A DNA stretch of 64,000 bases. It comes from Azolla caroliniana (Eukaryota; Polypodiophyta). Under the pieces are notes generated by a model, which was not told the DNA's origin, did no database searches, and saw only the letters and a list, made by a program, of their open reading frames with translations. This document shows, in pieces, positions 26,701 through 42,000 of this stretch; positions within the stretch are counted from its first letter, which is position 1, and every line of letters starts with the position of its first letter. The translations under genes were made by a program, and so were the position numbers. Location: the NCBI GenBank assembly GCA_043228905.1, contig JBHGNT010000003.1, positions 21,824,001-21,888,000 of the forward strand, read 5' to 3'.

Positions 26701-29700
26701 ATATTGTATAAAACCCATGTTGAATAGCAGTAGAGTAGAATTGATATAAGAAAACACTCAGTTGATCCACAATGCAAAAACTCAAAAGAGCACATTCTTC
26801 TAAATAAAATGCCACAACGAAGAAAACATAGCATAGGGGGTTAATATACAGCTCCAATGTCATGGGGACAAAGCCAGGGTACCAGCATATCTACAAATAT
26901 AGGTTAACAGTACGCCTATAGAACAGGGTTAGTCTTATAATATTTATCATAGTCGAAACCCCATAAGAATGCTATGTGAAAACATTTTCATTTTATTTTT
27001 GCAAGTGAGAAACATACCCATCTTTGATAAATGATATATTTGCGAAATACATAGGAGCATCAATACGAATAAGAACAAGCCCAGGATATCTGTAGGCTTC
27101 AGGATACTGTTGAACATTTCTGTAAACTGTGGTGCCAGGAAGCCGTCCAAGAATGGCTGAAATCCATAGTAAAAAGGAAATTAGATAGGACAAAGATTTT
27201 CACACTATTTTGCATAGGATAGCATAATCCATATGAATGCCTGTTACTGGGCAAGAAGGCAATTCATTTGGAAATACAGGGGAGCCGCTGATTTTGATTT
27301 ATGCAAATCTACCAACAAAATGGGACAGGAACAATATCTGCACAGCTGTGTGGATAAGAAACACTTCCAAATCATGGGTGGGAAGTAATTTGAAGAACAT
27401 GGAAGAGGCATGTCATAAGAATGTCATTTATTGATTAGACTTAGCTGACCACTGGAAATTCTAGACTTAGCTGACCACTTCAAATTCATAAGCCCTTCTA
27501 AGTCCTTCCAAAGGGAATGTACCTTTAGATTTAAGTGATGCATCTTTTCCAACTCGTCACTGCCTGCTGATTTTCAATAGAATTAATAAAGAAATACCTA
27601 TAGGAGCTCTAATCTTTGGGCCCAAACAGAACTGACATCAGCTCTCTGCCAATCTACAAGTCTTCATTACTTTTAATTATTAGTTAAATGACAACTTGAG
27701 CCTAGTTTAATACTGCCACAAACTGTTAATCCACACTTGGTATTTGAAACACGACACTCAGATACCATGTTTTTCCAAACAGTTTCAATCTCCTGGAAAG
27801 TCCTACCTCCAGGATTAAACCTGTCAAACTAAGCGAGAAAGTGATAAAGCGAGAAAACATACCAATATGTGGATTTGCAGATTCATAGATAACAAAAGCA
27901 AGTGATAACCCAACCTGAAACACATAGTTACAACATTAAGTTTGCTTGAAAGTAAAAGTCCATTAACAGTCATCTGAAAACTTGAAGCACGAAATAAATG
28001 CGCACATGATTTTAGCTAGGAGAGAACTATGAAGAAATATCTCAATGTAGGAGTCCCTTTATGCCTTACCCTAGCAACACCTAATTTAGGGGAGGGAACT
28101 CATTTTACTTCTCTATCTTCTCATGGGAATTTATTAGCAATCCAAAGGAATGTCTTAAACCAAAATTTCCAGTAAACCTCCAGTGCAGCATATTGTCGAC
28201 AGACTGGACACGAGAGATTACGAAAAAAGGTGAATCAACAGGATATATTCATATTCCCACATCTCAGTTTCAATAGTCAAGATTATTTGTTTTCCACTTT
28301 CAATAAGTAGAACTTATAATATGACCACAATTCAGAACTTATACAGACACTCTCTTAAATAATTAACCAGAATTCACAATCGTCATTAGAAGTATTTGAT
28401 TTCTGAGCCTATCAATGTTGGCTGATATCTCAGTAGTAGATGCTTCAATAAAGCAAGTGTGATCTATAACAGGCATCAATATTTTAATGATAATCATTAT
28501 AGCATTAGCAACTTGAAACATGATTTTCACATCTAACTCATGAAGCTGGGTGTTGTTATCATCAAGAAATGTTTGGATAAATTTGTGCTATGAGAATAAT
28601 TGCAAACTATATGACAGCTACTAATTTTATCTGGACAATGTATCCAAACAATGCAAAGAATAATTGCAAAGAAGGGGCGTGGCGCAACTGGATAAAATGA
28701 AAATATAAATCTTCATGGAAGGGATTGAAAAGGATGGAAGATCCATTAATATCTTTCCGGAGCCTTGATAGTACCTAGGAATATAATATGGAGGGTGATT
28801 GTCTAGGAAATTATGATATGGCATTTGAGAATTTCATGTAGTGTATATTCAGATAACTATGAGTGTGAATAGGCATATTCATGCATTGTCAGTCTCAATG
28901 GACCTAGCTGCAAATATGTGAAAGAAAATATGCATTCATTACAAGGTAACTTAATAATTAAGACTTTATGTATAGATTATAGAACTCACAGCAATAAGCA
29001 CGCCAATTTCTACACCAAAAAACAGTGTGGTGACAAAAGCTGTTGTCCATAGTAGGAAGTCACGCTTGTCCACTTGCCATAGAAATATCGGTTCCTCGTA
29101 ATCTATCTATGCCCATTCAAAATTCACAAAACTAGCATTCAATCAAGGTTATAATATGAGATGGTTATTAACACATGTTCCAAACTAACACCTACCAAAC
29201 CCAAGACGGCCGAAATAACAATAGCTGCCAGAGTACACTAAATACATAGAAAACAGAAAACTATTAAGATTCAAGTTGCTCTGACAGTTACACTGTCTCA
29301 TGTATGAAGACAATTATGAATTTTTAAAGTTTTTGAACAAATAACCTCATAAAACAAAGAATAACATATCAGCTGCCTCTAATACCTCAGGCACATGTTC
29401 AAAAATTGGTGTCAAGAAAAGAAGAGCTCCTGTCATAACTAAGCCTGTTATAATTCCTGTAACACCTGTCTTTGCTCCACTTTCATTATTCACAGCAGAC
29501 CTTGAAAACGATCCTGCAAGGAAGTGGACGGTGAAAAAATACTGTTGGCTGTTCCATCATCATTAAATTAAAGTTCTTTAAAGAACATATTCTATGGATC
29601 TTAAATAGGACATATATTGATATAGATATAGATATGTGCACTCGTAAATATATCAGGTAGATGGGCTTTTGTATTGCGGAACTGCTTCTGCTTTCTATAA

Positions 29701-32700
29701 TCTCTCCTATGTGTTAAACCCCATAATCATTTTTAGTTTCTATATCTCTGCCTTTAGATATTTCAGAAAATTGTCATTCTAGGTTCACTTCTCTATAAAT
29801 ATCTCACATATTAAAATTCTTCTGTACTCAATAGTATAAAGAAAACAGGCATGTGCTGACAAATGCACAAGAAAAACACGCCCTATGTTGTAATCTATAA
29901 ACTATAAGATTATCCATCACCATTCCAGAGAGACAGATATGTTTAGACTTAGTATATAATAATGCTAACCATCTAAAAGGGTAACTGGAAACTTTGCAGC
30001 ACCTCCTATCCTTCATGTGTCAGCTTTTCATTTGTTGTTCTACTAATGTTATTGAATACCATGATTAAGTTTTTGGCTGGTGAAAATGGGACATCTGTTT
30101 GGAGACCTCACGCAGACTTAATAGGGTTTAGAGTATTTAATAACCAACGTGTTTTCTCCTATACCTTCCCCACAGCATTTGCTTCAGCCAAAAAGGAGAG
30201 GCCCCACATATCACTATAGCTCAGATAAGTGGTATAGAATTGAACGTAATTATTGTCAAGAATGATAAGACTCCCAACCAGAAAACCAATCCAATAGTGT
30301 TATCTATCAATCAGAATGCTTCCAAATTTGATCTTTCCTACTCCTGCACAAATAATATGGCTCAGACATCTATGTCGAGCATGTTATCATACGATGGGAA
30401 ACTGTTGTATGGTTTATTGATAACCAATATTCAAGGTTTGGCTGATATTAGAGCTATGCATATCCATCGTATGGAGAAACAGGGAATTTTTTTAGAAATA
30501 GGATACATTGTCTACCATCCCTGGACAACGAGTAGAAACATTACAGATCACCAGGAGGCATGGTCAACTAGTAGCTACACTTGATACAGTGGATGAACGT
30601 TCAGGGCCACCTTTTTGTGAATCTTGGTATCCTAGATTGTGCTTTTTAAACAAAAATTGATGATCAAGAACAACAACCAATCCACCTATGTCGCCATGAG
30701 AGGAAACTTTGACTTCTTTCCTTTCCTGTCCTGGAACGGCCAGTAGAAACATCCAATTGATCCTTCAGAGTAAGTAAGAACCACAGTCATTAATACTTTC
30801 AATGTAGGAACTGACACTCATCAGCAAGTATGTGAGAGCATCAGCTCTTTCTGATACACCACAGGATAGTGCTGGATACTGTACAGGACAGATCTCCTTT
30901 ATGGCACCCCAGATCACACAAGACTGTATGCCAAAAGGGCCGACAAATATTCTGAAGATATGAGCGTAAAGACAGCCTGCATAATTCCTATACATACAAT
31001 AAGTGAAAGACAGGTCTGTCATAAAAATCTTGTAGTTTGGCTCCTGGATTAATATTGTCATTCTTTATTTATATTCTATCAGGAACATCTCTATATTTAT
31101 GAGAAAATAGGCTGAGCCTTAAGATATACATAAACTGAGTGTCTGCAGTTACAAAAGAAATTTAATTTCACTCAAATATATAAACATCCTTTTCTGTCTA
31201 CTGCATATAAACTAATATTAAAATATAGTGACAGAAGTCTTTTCAGAATTATAGCACTACACATTGACATCTGTAACCAAATACCTGTGGTAGCATAGCA
31301 ACAGAAAAAGGAACCCAATACATTGGAAACACCAAGCCCGAAAAGCTGCCAAGAAATAAGAGACTGTCAATTATTTGAAATGCAGCATTGTCACAGGTTT
31401 TCAAATTCAGTGTTACTGAAGCTGAGATCTAGTTAAAAGCGTTTCTTTCAGTAGTTAATGAGTCTGAATATTACAATTTGAAGAGGAATATCATCTTCTA
31501 GGAAATTATGAAATTTATTCATGAGAAAATTGCAGCATAGGAAAACACATAAGTACACAAATCCAACTCTTAAGTTTAGCCCAAAGTTTTAAGTTTTTAC
31601 CTTTGGTTTTTTTCATATACTGGCTATACTTTTATTTGGTAATAACGTTTCTAAAGGACCATAATGACCTATGAGACCAGACAAAGATCACAACTGTTTA
31701 TGTTAAGTCATCAAAATAAGACACAGGCAAATGTCTTTCCACTCAAGCTTCTTTAACTCTTGACTTGAACTGTAATCATGAATAACCAGCAATCAGGTTT
31801 GGTGCTGATTGTTGGATTTGAAACTGCTGCTGCTGCCCGCTGAGAATATCCAACATTGAATGATCAATATGGAACATTCAACGGGATAAGTAGGGTGTCT
31901 CCAATGCCATGTGATGATGGATTGGATCTCGTAAAGGTAAGCATTGGAATCATGATCCCAATTGATGTTTCTGACAAAGAGAAGTGGCTCTAGTAGTATC
32001 AGTTCAGATGAAACCTGTTGAAGTTCTCAGGCTAGTTGGATCGGTGAGTACTAGCTCTCCGTCATTGTGAGAAAGAATAGGCAAATTTAGCCAGAGTGAA
32101 CAAATGGAAGAAAATCAATTTCAGAAATTTTGGAAAAATGAAGGCAACCAAAGTCAGGGAAAATGCTAATATTGCAAGGAAAGAGAGTCAACAATGAAGG
32201 AGAACAAGGTGGCAATATGTAGGACAAGGGGGGAATAGTTTTGTGTAAAAGGTATGAGAGAGGACAAACAAAAAATTCCAAGAAGTACAGCAAAAGAGAG
32301 GGAGGATGCTCAATACTGAAATGACAGATAAAGCCGCAACGAAAACAGTGAAAGAAAGAAATATATGAACGTCATTAAAAAGAATGGCAAATTATCTCAC
32401 CAAGGTTTAAACTGTATATGTTCACATTATAATATCAGTAACAAAAAATAAAGAAGAAAGATAACGCTAATGTCCTTTATGACCTATAAGACTGAAAAAC
32501 AATTCGATCTTAACATGTAGGCTTGTCTTTGAGGACAAACAAACCAACAGAAATGTAACAAAATGAGAAGAACTTCCTGAAGTTCCAGAGAATCTCATTA
32601 GATAAGCAGTGAATATTCTTAACTTAGATGAACTGAAACTTCTGCCCTAAAAGATCTCAACATGGGCCAATCCAAGCTGGAGAAACCTTCGAAGCAAGTG

Positions 32701-35700
32701 AAGCACTTTAGATGTTGGGAGATAATGGTCTTTATCAGTCAATAAAAAAGGATCATTATCCGGATGGACCTAGCCTACATGCACAAGAATTGATTTTGCA
32801 CAATCTATAGTAACCTCAGACAAATTATTATTACCAGGCCATAACATGGCTAGGCACTGTAACACATACTGCCAAAGAAGATGGATACTCTAGCTTTAGA
32901 TATACCACCCTAGCAACCTTGAAATTTTCCAAAGTAAAAAGGAAAAACCTTATCAAAGCTATTAATTGCAAAAAATGATGTCAAAAGAGCACAAACACAT
33001 TAATCACTCACTTCACACAATAGTGTGAAGATATAAGTTTCTTGTTTAAAGGTTCGGTTTTCAAAGCACTGTCACAATCCATTTCCCTAGCATATCTAAA
33101 CAGGTTCCAAAAAGTCTAATGTATGTTGAGTTTTCCAAAATACAAAAGGCATAACTGGTTAATAGAACAAATGTAGAAAACCTCTTGATTGGAATCAAGC
33201 TCATAATTGTTCCTAGCTGCCAGTGTTTTTGCAATACCAACTGATTCCTGCAAGGAAAGAAAAAACCATAACTAAAGAAGAATGTGTAACAGTAGTAAGA
33301 AAATACGCAAGGGACACACTCCTTTTATTTTCTTTTTTATGTGAAAGGATATTCCCAGAAATCAGAACAAAAGACAACTTTCACAACATGTACTAGCTGA
33401 AGTGCCTCTACATAAATACACCTTGAAAGAGCATTTGAGAAATGCTTGAATTAACTTACCAAGATGGCAACACAAGTTATCAACAAAGCAGTTCCTATCA
33501 GGTCTGGAACATTTCCGAAGTGTTTTGGAACTGTAAAAGAAGGAAGACCCTGAGGAATGCTGCCCACCTATCAGTCAAAATCGAAAAAAAGAACTCAATA
33601 AATTTTACATTACAATTCATAAGTGCTCTCTAATGATTTTTAAGGCACTATAAATAGCGCCCATCATTCCAAATGATATATCTAAGATAGTATTCGATGC
33701 AAAATGGCCCACAAGAAGAACATGTAAGGTTTTATTTTGATTCTTAATCTCTGCACAAATAGAACAGAAACTAATCATTTTTCCCAAACTCTGCTTCAAA
33801 GAGTTCTGATAATCCATATATTGACACTCTTTTCTCATGCGGAACTTGACAATTAATCATAACCATGCCCTGCCAGGAAGCTATTTATTCATCATTTCCT
33901 TATGACAGGCCTTATCAAAATACAAAATAAAAGTAGATTATAAAAAATAAGAAAACCGCTATGCCTTACACATTGTCTAGTTTATAGGGAGCTATTTATT
34001 CATTTTTCACTTATCATTATAAAAACACAAAATAAAAGTGGATTATATGAAATAAGAGAACCATAGTGAGTAAAACATCATCTCCTCATTGTCAGACCTT
34101 ATTAAAACGCAAAATAAGAGAACCACAGCACATGCACACAAAATTATATAAATTCCCAGTTCTCTTTCTAAGTTGTCCCAAGGGTTTATTCCAAATTAAG
34201 AAAAGACAAAGAAGCTAGAATACTCCACCCTAGGTTGATTAATTAAGAGATAGACGCGTCTTAAACTTATGTAAATGTATCCATCCACCTCTTCTGCTAC
34301 AAACCGAGCCCGCAAATATCCCCTAGCTCACTGAGGATGCATGAACATATGCTGTACATGTCCATTTTAATCTCATACTCTTATCACCATAAATCCTTCG
34401 CTTGCGCACACACACACACACACATCATATATACACTGTCAGCTTCAAGGATAAGGCTTCAATTCTTTTCCCCTTAAAATAGTCGAAAGGGGTACATGCA
34501 AGAGGGATATCAAGTAAATGGTCAATGAAGGTTGCTCCAGATAGGACGAAAAGAAAGGCCATCAGGCATGCCAATGGCAGCAGAAATAATGGTTGTATGT
34601 GTGGCTACAAGTAGAGATGATATAGTGACAGAATCAAGAGTTGAGCAAAGGCCAAGAACGTTTCCAACCATCTTCAAGACATCTCTTGAAATCAAATCCA
34701 GTATGAATTGTGAACTTATTCTTTAAGAGGGCTAAAAAGTGACGGTTATCAAAATACAAGTAAGAATGGACTAATTACCAAACTTATATCTGCTGGATTC
34801 ACAACCCACGCAAACAATGTTCCAACCACAACTGCTGTTAAAGGTCCTCCAGCGCGCAAAAATCTGAGTCTCTTTCTTGTCTTCCCCTGAAGTTCGGAAA
34901 GATTAATTTAGAGTGAAGCCAGAACAATTAAGATATAATAGATCAGGAGCAGAAACATAACAGTGCCTCTGATATTTACCAGATGCTTCATTGTCAAGAG
35001 AATAAAGAGCATTACCGAACCAAATAGGAAGGGACGCCATTTAAACTGCGTAAGGGACATCAATATATTTAGACAATTTCCCAATTATAAGACAGGAAGA
35101 TAAAATATCCCAACATGAATTGTATCATTGTAGAGGCTTCAAATTATTTTCCAACAAGCTTCCTTCACATCAAGAACCAAATCTCATGATATTTGAAGTG
35201 AACACATTTGAACTTGTGATATGAAAAGCTTATAGAACACTACAAGGAGAGATTTTTTATGATCAAATATACCTACTACCAAGTGAATCCTAGACAGTTT
35301 TGATGGAGGCACAAGGCAGGCATTACCTAATATTAATCTTAAATTAAATTACCTAATATTACCTGGATGTATACCCTCGTGCACATTCAATGACTCATGG
35401 GAAAAACTTACAAGACAACACTGTCGTCACTCACTCAATCATAAATGTACATAAGAAATTCAGAATGGGCCTTCTGACTGTACTAGAGGACAGAAATATT
35501 CACCTCACTCAAACCAGAGGAAATACTTTCCACAAGAGGAATAATTTTGCTGCTTCGAGTAACACTATAGCCCAGAAAATATTTGCTTTGCGAAAGGGCA
35601 ATAACAATTGCAGATGCCGAGGTAAATCCCGAAATAACGGTGTGGCTTATGAAACGAATCAACCAGCCAAGCCTGAGACCATAACAAATCATGAGAAAAG

Positions 35701-35983
35701 CCTTGGCTCATTCTATACTGTTTTTGAATAATAATAAATGAAAATCACCTAAAAATACCCATTAGGCACTCTATTACTCCAACCATCAATGCCAACAAGA
35801 TTGCTAATTCAGTATAATAAGTCTGAGTCTCATCGCTCTCATCAGTTACATCAACAATCTCAGCAAGGACATTAGAGACCAGCAGTGATACTAAAGCAAC
35901 TGGGCCAACGGCAAGCTGTCTCGAAGACCCAAAAACTGAATACGCAAATACAGGAACCACACCAGCATCTGTACAAACGTTGG

Positions 35984-36045
<62 letters not shown>

Positions 36046-39000
36046 GCATACATCTTTAAAGAGCTGTGTGATGATTTCCCTACTAACTGGACAGAACATA
36101 CTACTGTGGCAATCTTAAAGAATGGAGATCCCATGATGCTGAGAAGTTATATGACAATCATGATTGGCCTTTACTTGGCTAAACAATATGGCTCAATCCT
36201 AGAGTCAGAATTGAGTGTATGGGCAGAGATGAATGGCGGCAGTTCAGCTGGACAGCAGGTTTTTGACAGGGGTTGACAACATTGCATCACATATTGACCT
36301 CTGAGCCTTTATCGAGGATGGCAGAACCCAAAAAGAGTGGATTTCTTGCTGCTATCTGAATTTCCAAAAAGCCTTCATCACAGTACCCCATACTTGGCTC
36401 ATGAACTGGCTAGAAGCCATTGGTGTCAACGTAGATATGCACAGGGGAATCGATGAACAATATGAATCTGCGTAAGGAAAAACACGAGGTCTTCCAAAGG
36501 TTGTCAGAGGCTGTGATTGTAGCCATTGGAGTAAAACAAGGATGCCGACAATCACCCACTCTCTTTGGCCTCTATATGTATGAGGTATCACATGGAGGTT
36601 TGGGAGCATACCTACCAGGTATAGCCATATAGACATTACTATATGTTGATGATATTGTGCTCAGCTATGTCTCTTCAAAGGAACTACAACGACATAAATA
36701 CCTCAAAATCGTTTTGTATGGACAAAGATTTGTCCATAAGCCTAGATCAAACTAAAGTGATGGTGTTTAACAGCTTTGGGAGCTCCCGAAAATAAGGTAC
36801 TCAAGGTCAACGTTTACATTATCAAAACAATTGTTGAAACATGGACATAATCATTGTTGGTATGCTGAAACGCAATAATGGCTCCAATCACATGGGAGAA
36901 TCATAATAACACTCGCCCTGTTCCAATATAGTTTGGATTGTCTCCATCTAAACATGTCTAAAGCAAAAAAGAATAGATTGATTCAAATTGATATTATCAA
37001 ATTAGATAACGGAAACACAGTTTTAGCACCACAGCATCTCTTGGTAGAAAGAAGGGATACATTTAAAAAATCGGAGCATAGATACAATATCACGCCTCTT
37101 ATATGGATATACATCTATCACATGCGAAGTGAATTGTGATAGGGCACCTACGGACCTCCTAGCGTCCATTAAGGTATTGAGGTAGGAAAATATGTATAAC
37201 TAATCAATAGACCAAATTAAAGCAAAAGCAAGGTGAATAGATTGGATAAAAGAACCCATTCCTCCCAACCACTCCCAAGCTATGATCAAAACATAGCCAT
37301 CCTAACACCGACATCCCATGCCGACGGATATTAGGATGACTAGTACCTTGGAATAGGTAACACGATTGTCGCAATGAAAGCCTAACCCGCACCACTAGTG
37401 TCTCAAGACTTCAACCTTTTGACATACATGTCTTGTGAGACTTCAACTTTTTCCTAGGCCCCTTGAATAGATGTGCTTTTCTAAAAGACTCTCCATTCAT
37501 TGGTTGTCAAGATCATGATAGTGGATGTACCTATCATTCCTTCTATCCAATCACATTACTCCCTCTCTAACATTAGTGAACATACCCTTTACTTATGTTT
37601 TGTAAATATTGGTGACCTACCATCACCTATGTTTGTGTAGCTATGGGCCTAGTTTACTCTCGAACCGAACCAAACCATTAAGCCATGGTTTAACGGTTTG
37701 GTTTTGGTTTGGATTATTAATAAATGGTTCGTTTTAGTTCAATTTGGTTCTAAAACTTAGGTTTATCGGTTTATTGGGTCATAGGTTTAAGTTTTTGATA
37801 TAAAGGTTTATTGGTTTTTTGTTAACTTTTTTTTCCTTAATGGTTTAATTAATGTTTTTTACTGATTTAATTCGTTTAAATTAAATTCTTATTTAATTTT
37901 ATGGTTTAATTAAACTTTTATGATGAAATTAATTTAATTTAACGTTTTTTTATTTTTTATTTTTTTAATTGATTTGACTTAAATGGTTAGGTTTAAATTT
38001 TTCATTAAATGGTTCGGTTTGGTTTCAACTTTTCCCTAAACAGTTTTGGTTTAAATGGTTTGGTTAAAATGGCTTGAGAGTTTATAAACGGTTTGATTTG
38101 GTTTTTGTTTTATATAAATGGTTCAGTTCGGTTTCAAGGCATAACCGAACCGAACCCATACCCAGTTATGTGTACTTAACAATATGCACACACACATAAG
38201 GAAGAAAGAATCTGCTAATTCTGTCATCAAGGAGATACCATGGCCTCTTTAATCAAGAACATTATGTTTGTCATTGTAATGTTTTTTATCAGATAAGACG
38301 CCAATCTGAAGAACACTATGTTTGCCAATGTACTGTTTTTTTATGAGATAAGAGGGTGATACCACAGCCTCATTAACCAAGGCTTTGACCCACTACGCAA
38401 GGTGATGGAATACGAGGACCAATGATGCGTGGGACTATTTTGCTAGAACTCAAGAACACGGGGATAAGTTGTTGAAGGACAAGAACACAACACACAAGCT
38501 CATCAACAAAGAACAAATACAACTTTCTTTAGCCCATCATACTTATGCTAAAAGTCAATCAACAGCTACACAAGTGCCCTCCTGGCCAGGACATTGCAGA
38601 GGGGTTACAATAGATCCAACAATAGCACCCTGGCCTTATGGACCATAACCTGACCGCCCTTGTCATTGACAAATAATCCCCCATCATTGCAAGAGCTTCC
38701 CTCACATTGAAGATCTCCCCATTTTGGATTAAATCATACTAGAGATCTTTCAAAGGAAAATATTATAATCTCTCTATCTGACTTGAGAATATTATAAATA
38801 TAATGTGTGTGTGTGTATATATATATATATCAGGATTCTTTAGTCACTTTTATTTTTATTTACTTTTTACTCACATTTATTTTGGTTTTGTTGTTCTCAA
38901 AGACAAGAAAACATTTTAGGATGTAATATCTTGTTTGGTCTTATAGTTCAAACGAGTGATTACATCTTAAAATGTTTGTCTTAAAAGACATTAATTCTTT

Positions 39001-42000
39001 CTTTCTATCAGAAGACATTAATATATCTTTTCTATCGAAGACGAGAAAACATTGTATGATGTAATCCCTTGTATGGTGGTCTTATAGGCCATTATGGCCT
39101 CTTAGGAGTCTCAACCAAGTCACTCAAAAGGGGTTACAACAAAATCAAGCAATAGCGATGTGCCATGCACATGGCCACAACCATTTCGACTATGGCCTCA
39201 TCACCCTTGATAACTAAGGTCATTATCTCTCCATGTTAAATTTCGGAAATTTTTTGAATACAAAAGTTTCAATGTATCCAAGTTTAAGATCTTAAGTTCT
39301 TAGTATACCAGCTCATTAGTACCCTGTGTTTAGCTATATTTATTTTGGTTTGTTGTTCTCAAAGACGAGAAAACATTGTAAGATGTACTCTCTTGTTTGG
39401 TCTTCTCTGCCATTTTGGCCTTCTAAAAGACATTAATATAACATTCATTTAGAGGTCAAATATTTTATTAGCCACAAACTAAACTGTGGTTATTTGATAC
39501 ACATGTCACACCAACTCTTCTCTATGGAGTAGAAACATGGGGACTGAGTCTTAACAAGGCAAATCATTGGAAAGATTTAGAGAGACCTTTAGTGTCAATG
39601 ATTGCTCGCATGATAAGGAGCAAAGCATCGGTGCCCCACGATATAATCCGAGCAGAGATGGGAGTTGCACCTATAATAACCGAGGCATTGTTCCGATCAG
39701 TGACATTTATCCAATGTCTTTGGGAGTTCCCTAAACGAAGGTACCCAAGGTTGGCACTTATGTCATCGAGACAACTGGCTGAAAATGGAGACACTCATTG
39801 TTGGTATGCCGAAATGCAACAATGGTTCGAGTCACATGGCATGAGTATAAATGCACTACCCCCATTCCAATATAGCTTGGACTGTCCCCATCTAAATATG
39901 ACCAAAGTGGAAAAGAATTGAGTGATCCGAACTGATATTATTAACTTGGAAACCAAGATAACATGGATCAGCCCCAAAATACCACTTGGTGCAAAGATGG
40001 CCCACTATAAGACACTTCTTACACGCATTGGAGGATGGATTCATCATCAGGCCACCTTATATGGACATACATCTATCCAATGCGCTGCATAGTGTGATAG
40101 GGCAGCTGGGAACTTCATCACATCAATTACAGATTGAGGTAGGCAGATATCCACGACTACCTCTAGAAGAGGGAATTTGCCAATTGTGTCATCAAGGAGT
40201 GGAATCTGAACACTATATTTGTCATTGTAGTGTCTTTTATAAAATCAAAGGGAGATACCATTACCTCTTTAAACAAGGCTTTGGCCCACTACGCAAGGTA
40301 ATGGAATATGAGGACCAACGATGCCTAGGACTTTTCTTGCTAGAGCTCAAGAGACATCGGGAAAAGTTGTTGAAGAATACAGCCACACAAGCTCATCCAC
40401 AAAGAGCAATCACAACTTTCTTTAGCCCCATCACTCCTAATGCTACAAGTCAATCACGGGATACACAAATGGGCTCCAAACCAGGACATAACAAAGGGGT
40501 TACAATTGATCGGGCAACAGCAATTTGCCGTGCACGTAGGCCCCGGCCCCATGGACCACAACCTCGACCTCGACGCCCTTGCCATCGACAAATAAAAGCC
40601 ATTATCTCCCGCCATCGTAGGTGCTTCCCTCGCTTCAGAGACATTTCCATTTTGGATCGACCTATGCTAGAGGTCTTTCGAAGACAAAATCTACAATATA
40701 TCTAACTTGAGAATCTCACATGTGCCAAAAACCAGATTCCCTCGTTTCTTTTCTTTTCATCTTATTTACTTTTATATTTACTGTGTAATATTTATTTTAT
40801 TTTTATTTGTTCTCAAAGACGAGACAACGCTTAAGATGTAATCTCCTATTTGGTCTTATAGGCCATTTTGGCCTCTTAAAAGACGTTAATATATCTTTCT
40901 TTCTTTCTTCTTTCTTTCTCTCTAAATTATGATAATATCACAACTCGTTTCATTCCTCTCTGAAATATGTTGTTTTGGTTTTGTGAGTCAATTTTGGCAT
41001 TTCTTCAAACGTCAATATGATATTTCATCTCTTTTCTCACAGTTGTATTTAAATAGTAAAGTTCACACAGCCACTCTAAACGTTGTAACTGCCTCTTCCT
41101 AATTAGTAGTAAACTCAACAGAGTTAATCCATTCCATTTAAATAGCTCATCACTACTAAATTCAACAAAATTATTCATTGATAATATTTACCATGAAATA
41201 AGTAAAATTGGGAGTAGGGCTATATGGCGTATTAACATTATTCATTCAAAATTATTCATAACATTAACCGTGAAATAAGTAATAACATGGGGGTAGGGCT
41301 ATATTTTCTAGATCACCTTGTGCATTACATCAAAGATTTCATATTTGGTTCCTATAGTTAGAAAGATCTCCCTTAAATATCAATTGCTACAAGTTAAATT
41401 TGATAAAACAAAACAATTTATGTAGAGGATAAAAATCTTACATAGCCCATAAATAGAATCAAGACCAGCCAGGTTTGCATAAGACATTGCCTGCTCAACA
41501 ACAAAAACAAACCATTGTGTAAGCGATGAAATAAAAACAATGATACTGAAAGAAAAACTAGGAAAGTACTTTAACTTTTATGCATCCAAGAAATTTGTGG
41601 CCTAAAAAACGTCATCACATCCAAGTTTCATATCTAACATTACAGTGAATAAAAGCAGTACTATAAAAAAATATTGTATATATAAAAGCAGATTAAAATA
41701 TGTCCATTAAAGGTTATAGCTTAATAATTCAGCACAATATTCATGGGTTATAGCTTAAGCCTCACATATGGTCTTCTTAAGCATCGATTAGTAGTTCCTT
41801 AGAATGTGCATGAATCTTTGATAGAAATGGGCTATGTTTGAATAATCTACCAGTTTATACATGAGCATTTTAATGCAATGTGGTAGAGAGAGGACGATGG
41901 TTGTATACCGACTGAAAACATTTCAAAGCATAATGTGGACACAAAATTATTTATGATACACAGCACATTGTAAGTATAAGCTCCATTCCTTAAGCTTATG